10,031 nt of DNA from an uncultured Parabacteroides sp. (GTDB lineage: Bacteria > Bacteroidota > Bacteroidia > Bacteroidales > Tannerellaceae): assembly GCA_900547435.1 (NCBI GenBank), contig URGO01000117.1, positions 1-10,031 of the forward strand, read 5' to 3'. The notes beneath the pieces are model-generated. The model saw nothing but the letters and a program-made list of their open reading frames with translations. It did not search any database and was not told where the DNA came from. Below, piece by piece: positions 6,987-10,031 of this stretch. The translations under genes and the position numbers were made by a program. Position 1 is the stretch's first letter. Every line of letters begins with the position of its first letter.

Positions 6987-7477
6987 ACCCCCCCGTAAGT
7001 GATGGTGTTTTGACCTTCCAATTTCAAGTTAAGGGTAGTATTCTCCAAATTCATGGCTTTGCTGTTTGTTTTTGACATTGTAATCCTCACATCGCTGAAT
7101 GTCATCTCGTGTGCACCGCCTTGTATACTGATAGCAAAGTCGCCGGGGCCTCCTCCTCCGTCATTGAAGCTTCCGATGACTCTGTAGTTGGTGTTTCCTT
7201 GGTTAATAATAAGGGGGTAATTACCCCCACCATTAAATGGCCAGATTTTTTGCTCTAGCGACGCGAGCCGGAGGCAAAGCAGGAAAAGTAACAGGGTAAA
7301 AAAAGCCCGCGCGTAGTGTCGGTTCTCGACACCCCGCCCGGGCTTCTCGTTATACCTTATTATATTATATAGCGCTTGCTTGCTTGCTTGCTTGCTTGCT
7401 AAGAAATTATTCTCTTTCGCCAAAGGATTTAGCATAAAAGACGTTAACATGTTGTTGATTTTACAAGTATTCATCAT
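6923..7477 (-). CDS. N-terminal part of the frame-split surface protein (leader, signal segment, first beta repeats)
   Basis: An open frame of 184 codons. The first 25 residues are ordinary; residues 26-35 (LASKQASKQA) are read from the AAGC repeat. Residues about 44-60 are read straight through a terminator-like hairpin. A hydrophobic segment, FFTLLLFLLCLRLAS (59-73), is the only signal-peptide candidate and lies far from the ATG, with no usable start codon closer to it. Residues 80-163 are beta-solenoid-like (DVRITM, NTTLNLKLEGQNTITYGG). After G163 the frame runs off into 21 unrelated residues (VWRESSL onward), whereas the other frame continues the same repeat style, so a one-base shift at the G run is clear. 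The ATG pair at 7477/7474 lies about 14 nt from the predicted transcription start. It may be a long N-terminal extension or a regulatory leader peptide fused to the secreted protein. Function unknown. Confidence 0.6.
   Translation of the reverse strand: MMNTCKINNMLTSFMLNPLAKENNFLASKQASKQALYNIIRYNEKPGRGVENRHYARAFFTLLLFLLCLRLASLEQKIWPFNGGGNYPLIINQGNTNYRVIGSFNDGGGGPGDFAISIQGGAHEMTFSDVRITMSKTNSKAMNLENTTLNLKLEGQNTITYGGVWRESSLITLPFLFPERAGWQ
6988..6994 (-). repeat. Poly-G (G7) run at the frame junction
   Basis: Seven consecutive C on the plus strand (G on the coding strand) lie between the codon for Y161 and the start of the main frame. With 5 or 8 G the two frames fuse as ...ITYGG(G)MEGIKL.... The present length leaves the gene out of frame. 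It is either a slippage site or a homopolymer error in the assembly. Confidence 0.75.
7213..7228. repeat. 16-bp perfect palindrome inside the signal-proximal coding region
   Basis: GGGGGTAATTACCCCC reads the same on both strands and encodes GGNYP just after the signal segment. In the mRNA it can form a 6-bp hairpin with an AAUU loop. It also supplies two five-base homopolymers. Confidence 0.6.
7298..7345 (-). terminator. Intrinsic terminator inside the surface-protein reading frame (candidate attenuator)
   Basis: On the minus strand a GC-rich hairpin pairs 7345-7339 with 7309-7303 (AAGCCCG with CGGGCTT), then CGC with GCG past one mismatch, then GTGTCG with CGACAC around a 5-nt loop (7326-7322). 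It is followed directly by a run of seven T (7304-7298). This has every mark of a Rho-independent terminator, yet it lies about 130 nt into the open frame, between the tetranucleotide repeat and the signal segment. In the present frame ribosomes would translate through it. Confidence 0.65.
7374..7400 (-). repeat. Tetranucleotide tandem repeat, 6.75 copies of AAGC (coding strand)
   Basis: Plus-strand GCTT is repeated six times from 7374 and followed by GCT. On the coding strand this reads L-A-S-K-Q-A-S-K-Q-A. Adding or losing one unit shifts the frame. The two other frames meet TAA at 7367-7365 and at 7362-7360, just past the repeat. Pure repeats of a 4-bp unit in the 5' end of a surface gene are the classic signature of slipped-strand phase variation. 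Confidence 0.85.
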
Positions 7478-7496
7478 TTCTTCGTTTTTAATGAGC

Positions 7497-7527
7497 CAAA
7501 GGTAAATATTTTGAAGTAAAGATGAAA
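7497..7527 (-). promoter_or_regulatory. Predicted sigma-ABfr promoter of the surface-protein gene
   Basis: TACCTTTG (7504-7497) is a perfect -7 box on the minus strand; TTTC (7527-7524) is a one-mismatch -33 box at a 19-bp spacing. The start is expected near 7491, only about 14 nt before the first ATG. Confidence 0.6.
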
Positions 7528-7611
7528 ACTTTTTTCAAAGTTTCTTTTCTCAGCGAGCCACCCACGCGTTACCTTTATTCATCAGATGCCCAGCTTGTTC
7601 ATGATAACCAC

Positions 7612-7638
7612 AAAAAAGCCTCACTTCCCAGCGAGGCT
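7612..7638 (-). terminator. Intrinsic terminator with GNRA tetraloop
   Basis: Read on the minus strand, AGCCTCGCT pairs with AGTGAGGCT over nine base pairs around a GGGA (GNRA) loop, and a T run follows (7617-7612). One pair is G-U on this strand and would be an A-C mismatch on the other, which argues that the minus-strand transcript is the selected one. A T5 run on the plus side may still allow two-way use. Confidence 0.7.
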
Positions 7639-7757
7639 CTTTTTGTATATCGGAAATAACCAATAAAAACTTTCCAATATTTATCATCTTATATGCTTAC
7701 ATAAAATTAGCAGAAGGCTTTGGTTTGCGATATACTAATAGTGTTACATTCTTTTTG
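7612..7757 (-). ncRNA. Candidate small RNA of about 145 nt
   Basis: A consensus-like promoter (7795-7764) and a strong terminator (7638-7612) frame about 145 nt that carry no convincing gene. Inside, GTATATCG (7735-7728) can pair with CGATATAC (7652-7645), closing a stem next to the terminator hairpin, and TTTCC/GGAAA (7675-7671 with 7657-7653 on the plus strand) can form a smaller stem. The longest open frame from 7687 (45 codons) runs through the terminator, so coding is unlikely. It sits between the hicAB terminator and the surface-gene promoter, all on one strand. I do not recognise it as a known RNA family. The 451-bp stretch 7478-7928 otherwise holds only the two promoters and two terminators listed. 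Confidence 0.4.
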
Positions 7758-7763
7758 ACATTG

Positions 7764-7795
7764 CAAAGATACGTCGGCCTATAAGGGTGCGCAAT
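7764..7795 (-). promoter_or_regulatory. Predicted promoter of the candidate small RNA
   Basis: TATCTTTG (7771-7764) is a perfect -7 box on the minus strand; ATTG (7795-7792) is a one-mismatch -33 box at a 20-bp spacing. No protein-coding frame of useful length follows. Confidence 0.5.
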
Positions 7796-7873
7796 ACCTA
7801 TATATATGTAAAAAAGGAGAGTTCGTACCTATTAATTGCTATATTCTTCTTCATGGCCAGTGAAATATGGCGT

Positions 7874-7906
7874 AAAAAAGGCGTGAAACCAAGTGGAATC
7901 ACGCCT
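7874..7906 (-). terminator. Intrinsic terminator of the hicA-hicB operon
   Basis: An 8-bp perfect stem (AGGCGTGA at 7879-7886 with TCACGCCT at 7899-7906) and a run of six T on the minus strand (7879-7874) begin 23 bp past the hicB stop codon. Confidence 0.75.
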
Positions 7907-7928
7907 AAATCTATCTATGCCTTTATTT

Positions 7929-8270
7929 TTAATGGGCAAGCTTCAACTGATTCTCCAAAGCCTGTTTTATATACCCGTTAATCGTAGTTCCCGCCTCTTG
8001 CGCCAATGCTGCGATTCGGCTATGTATTTCTGGTGAAATACGGATATTTAACGTGCCACTATAAGGTTTACGAGGTTCCACGCCATCAGCCAAACAGCCG
8101 GCAAGATAGCTTTCTACTCCGGCTTCAAAATCCGCACGAAGTTCATCGATAGTATTACCTTCATAAAGAATTAAATCTTTACTCATACCAAGTACCTTTC
8201 CGCAAAGACAGTTATCAGCCTTACTGTACTCAACAGAACCTTTATAACCTTTGTATTCCAAATAGTCCAT
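7929..8270 (-). CDS. hicB: HicB-family antitoxin
   Basis: A 113-residue antitoxin that neutralises HicA and binds the operon promoter. Residues 1-68 are the degenerate RNase H-like HicB domain: strands with the G25-K-V-L-G turn, then LILYEGNTIDELRADFEAGVESYL (split here as LILYEGNT / IDELRADF / EAGVESYL), typical of the family. Residues about 72-110 are a ribbon-helix-helix DNA-binding domain (GTLNIRISPEIHSRI, then helix to QALENQL), placing it in the RHH class of HicB. ATG 8270 lies 11 nt after the hicA stop, so the two are co-transcribed toxin first. The terminator follows directly. Both domains are complete. Stability of the pair and its target promoters outside this locus are unknown. Confidence 0.9.
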   Translation of the reverse strand: MDYLEYKGYKGSVEYSKADNCLCGKVLGMSKDLILYEGNTIDELRADFEAGVESYLAGCLADGVEPRKPYSGTLNIRISPEIHSRIAALAQEAGTTINGYIKQALENQLKLAH

Positions 8271-8281
8271 ATTGAATCATT

Positions 8282-8542
8282 TCATTTAATTAAACCATTA
8301 CTTTTTAAATGCTGATATATCGCTTTCATCATCCACTCCTTCATAATACTACCCGGATGCGGTTTATGAATATCAATATATTGTCCCGTCTGTTCATTTT
8401 TAAATCTCACGCGAGAACCTGACGTTGCACCTTTATTATGCTCGTTATAGCCATAAGAAGAAAGCAATTTTAAAGTTTCCTCGTAGGTGAAATCTTTAGG
8501 TAGTTTACAAAAACGCTCGATCAACATTTCTTTAGAACCCAT
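8282..8542 (-). CDS. hicA: HicA-family mRNA interferase toxin
   Basis: An 86-residue toxin with a double-stranded RNA-binding-like fold that cleaves mRNA when not bound by HicB. The order is helix (LIERFCKLPKDFTYEETLKLLSSYGY), the G-S-R-V-R-F strand (42-47), then DIHKPHPGS (57-65) and a C-terminal helix ending HLKSNGLIK, all split over ordinary family lengths. Many HicA proteins carry the catalytic His in a GSH motif; here the site is G-S-R44, and H59/H62 of HKPHP are the available histidines. This matches a longer HicA subfamily in which R is common, so activity is plausible but not certain. It is the first gene of the operon, with a consensus promoter and a palindrome between the promoter boxes just upstream of its ATG at 8542. 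Confidence 0.88.
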   Translation of the reverse strand: MGSKEMLIERFCKLPKDFTYEETLKLLSSYGYNEHNKGATSGSRVRFKNEQTGQYIDIHKPHPGSIMKEWMMKAIYQHLKSNGLIK

Positions 8543-8558
8543 ATCCTTGTTCTTTCTG

Positions 8559-8589
8559 CAAATGTAACTAATATTAGTTGCAAAACAAA
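8559..8589 (-). promoter_or_regulatory. Consensus promoter of hicA-hicB
   Basis: TTTG (8589-8586), a 19-bp spacer and TACATTTG (8566-8559) fit the sigma-ABfr consensus fully. The start is expected near 8553, about 10 nt before the hicA ATG, so the mRNA is nearly leaderless. Confidence 0.75.
8566..8579. promoter_or_regulatory. Palindromic operator in the hicAB promoter
   Basis: AACTAATATTAGTT is a perfect 14-bp palindrome, extendable to 20 bp with one mismatch (8563-8582). It fills the spacer between the -33 and -7 boxes, where binding would block RNA polymerase. The RHH domain of HicB makes HicB/HicAB the obvious ligand (inference). Confidence 0.65.
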
Positions 8590-8774
8590 AGAATATGGAG
8601 GAAAACTTCCCGACACTACAGTGTTAATCATTTAATGATCTTTTCGCTTGTAATAACTAACGCTTACCTCTGAAATAATACAAAACCGTATTTTCCAAAA
8701 TTAACTATCAAGTTGTCTTGCGGGTCAATAATGGGGCCTATTGGGTGTGACGTCTTGAAAATATTCTTCCGGGA

Positions 8775-8813
8775 TACCTATGAGTAGGTAATTAGGGTCT
8801 TATTTTACCTACT
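8775..8813. promoter_or_regulatory. Cluster of TACCTA half sites upstream of the porin
   Basis: TACCTA (8775-8780) and TAGGTA (8785-8790) form an inverted repeat with a 4-bp gap; AGTAGGTAA (8783-8791) also pairs with TTACCTACT (8805-8813) as a 9-bp inverted repeat. The cluster ends eight bases before the porin -33 region, a normal place for an activator or repressor. In 8590-8774 I see only short chance palindromes (for example ATCATT-T-AATGAT at 8627-8639) and no gene. Confidence 0.45.
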
Positions 8814-8820
8814 TCGGGCG

Positions 8821-8852
8821 ATTGTAGCAAATTCTCAGCCCCTGTAATTTTG
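8821..8852 (+). promoter_or_regulatory. Predicted sigma-ABfr promoter of the porin gene
   Basis: TAATTTTG (8845-8852) is a perfect -7 box; ATTG (8821-8824) is a one-mismatch -33 box at a 20-bp spacing. The start is expected near 8858, about 14 nt before the ATG at 8872. Confidence 0.55.
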
Positions 8853-8871
8853 CCAAAAATTATAAAACGCA

Positions 8872-10031
8872 ATGAGAACGTTAACAAATTTATTAGCGAT
8901 TGGATTACTTTCCTTTACCGCTCTACATGCTCAAGAGAGAAATATGAGCTCTACCGTAAAGGCATCGGAGATGTATGCCGACGGTTTTTCTAAATTCCGT
9001 TTTGGAGGATATGGTGAGATGGCTGCCAGTTATATGGATTATGATTGGAATTGGGTGACACCTCAAGGTACATCACATATGAATCGGGCTACTGTCTCTA
9101 TCCCTCGTTTTATTTTAGCTTTTGATTATAAGTTCTCTCCCAAATGGGTACTGAGTTCCGAGATTGAGTTTGAGTATGGAGGAACAGGCGCCGCACGGGA
9201 AGTGGAGTGGTACGAGGAGAATGGAGAATATGAGACCGAGATCGAGAAAGGTGGCGAGGTCGCCTTGGAGCAGTTCCATATCTCTTATCTGATGAACAAG
9301 CATTTAAACTTCCGTTTTGGACATATGATCGTACCGGTAGGCTTGACCAACGCACATCATGAACCCTTGAACTTTTTCGGTGTATATCGTCCGGAAGGAG
9401 AGACTACCATATTACCTTCTACTTGGCATGAGACGGGTGTGGCTCTATTTGGTGATTTAGGAAATTTCGATTACGAGTTACAAGTCGTTTCCGGTCTGGA
9501 CCCACAAGGTTTCCGTATGGAGAACTGGGTTGGCAAAGGTACGCAAGGCGCTTTCGAGGAAACTCAATTTACGCATCCTGCCTTTGTGGCTCGTGTCAAC
9601 TATAATGGAGTGAAGAAATTTAAAGGCTTACGTGTGGGCGCTTCTTTTTATTATAACCAACCCTCTAAGAATAGTAGCAAACCGCTGCGTAACCAAGGTG
9701 AGAAATATCCGCTTACCATCGTGACGGCGGACGCTCAATATAAAAGTCCGAACAATAATTTGATCGCCAGAGGTAATATCGTTTACGGCCATCTGGGCAA
9801 CAGCAACGCTTTGACAAAGGTAAACAATAACTCATCTTCAGCTTCCGGATATCCTAATTCAACCGTGGCGGAGACCGCTGTAAGTTATGCGGCTGAGGTT
9901 GGCTATAATGTAGGTTCCTTCTTTAGTCGGAAAGCCCCTAGAATTTATCCTTTCGTTCGCTACGAATATTATAATCCGATGCAATCCGTGGAGAAAGGCA
10001 GTAATAAACTGGCGGATAGACGTCTTCAAAA
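8872..10031 (+). CDS. Outer-membrane porin, phosphate-selective porin O/P type (partial, 3' end outside window)
   Basis: The open frame from ATG 8872 continues past the window edge: 386 codons without a stop. Residues 1-20 form a clean signal peptide ending LHA, with cleavage before Q21. The mature part is rich in aromatic, alternating strands of a beta-barrel. Recognisable family stretches are FRFGGYGEM (42-50), NRATVSIPRFILAFDYKFS (71-89), and a central block with FGHMIVPVG (149-157), then ETTILPSTWHETGVALFG (177-194), which is the OprO/OprP-family pattern of a barrel strand followed by Pro-Ser-x-W-x-E-x-G. An acidic loop (106-130, many Glu) could shape ion preference. Full members are about 380-450 residues, so most of the gene is present. 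Bacteroidetes members are often placed with iron- or phosphate-uptake genes, but nothing downstream is visible, so the substrate cannot be given. Confidence 0.82.
   Translation, partial: MRTLTNLLAIGLLSFTALHAQERNMSSTVKASEMYADGFSKFRFGGYGEMAASYMDYDWNWVTPQGTSHMNRATVSIPRFILAFDYKFSPKWVLSSEIEFEYGGTGAAREVEWYEENGEYETEIEKGGEVALEQFHISYLMNKHLNFRFGHMIVPVGLTNAHHEPLNFFGVYRPEGETTILPSTWHETGVALFGDLGNFDYELQVVSGLDPQGFRMENWVGKGTQGAFEETQFTHPAFVARVNYNGVKKFKGLRVGASFYYNQPSKNSSKPLRNQGEKYPLTIVTADAQYKSPNNNLIARGNIVYGHLGNSNALTKVNNNSSSASGYPNSTVAETAVSYAAEVGYNVGSFFSRKAPRIYPFVRYEYYNPMQSVEKGSNKLADRRLQ

Noticed and set aside
7550..7687. 45-codon minus-strand frame inside the small-RNA candidate
   Set aside because: It crosses the intrinsic terminator and ends near the next promoter; composition gives no sign of a protein.
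7787..7981. 64-codon plus-strand open frame between the small RNA and hicB
   Set aside because: It overlaps the small-RNA promoter region at its start, runs through the hicAB terminator and into the 3' end of hicB, and has no recognisable promoter or family.
8696..8703. TAATTTTG -7 box on the minus strand upstream of hicA
   Set aside because: No -33 box at the proper distance; a perfect promoter lies closer to hicA.

Overview
The window looks chromosomal and comes from the Bacteroidales; a Parabacteroides-like organism fits best, but the genus is a guess. Evidence for the order: six start regions carry the Bacteroidetes sigma-ABfr promoter pattern (TTTG-like -33, about 19-20 bp, TAnnTTTG -7), genes lack strong Shine-Dalgarno sequences, and one surface protein ends in a domain resembling type IX secretion C-terminal signals.

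Layout. Positions 1-59 may hold the last codons of a transposase. A housekeeping block follows: an NhaD-type Na+/H+ antiporter (minus, 156-1583), a cardiolipin synthase (plus, 1912-3342) and the SufS cysteine desulfurase (plus, 3517-4731). SufS runs tail to tail into a glycine-zipper lipoprotein (minus, 4728-5354), with the two stop codons overlapping. The nhaD-cls gap holds four repeats with an exact 22-bp period. The sufS leader can fold into a long nested hairpin and carries competing copies of an 8-nt pairing element.

From about 5480 to 8590 everything identified reads leftward and looks accessory. In transcription order: a hicA-hicB toxin-antitoxin pair with a palindromic operator inside its promoter; a terminator; a candidate small RNA of about 145 nt with its own promoter and terminator; and a surface beta-solenoid-like protein gene with a near-perfect promoter. 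That gene is split into two overlapping reading frames at a run of seven G. Its 5' part also carries a tetranucleotide repeat (AAGC, 6.75 copies) followed within a few codons by stops in both other frames, then an intrinsic terminator hairpin with a T7 tail lying inside the open frame before the signal peptide. This reads as a contingency locus in which repeat number sets whether ribosomes cross, and so may suppress, the terminator. It is the most unusual thing in the window.

The right end (8872 to the edge, plus) is a porin of the phosphate-selective porin O/P type with its own promoter. A cluster of TACCTA half sites lies upstream. It runs off the window.

All assignments come from reading the sequence and family knowledge; no database search or folding program was run.
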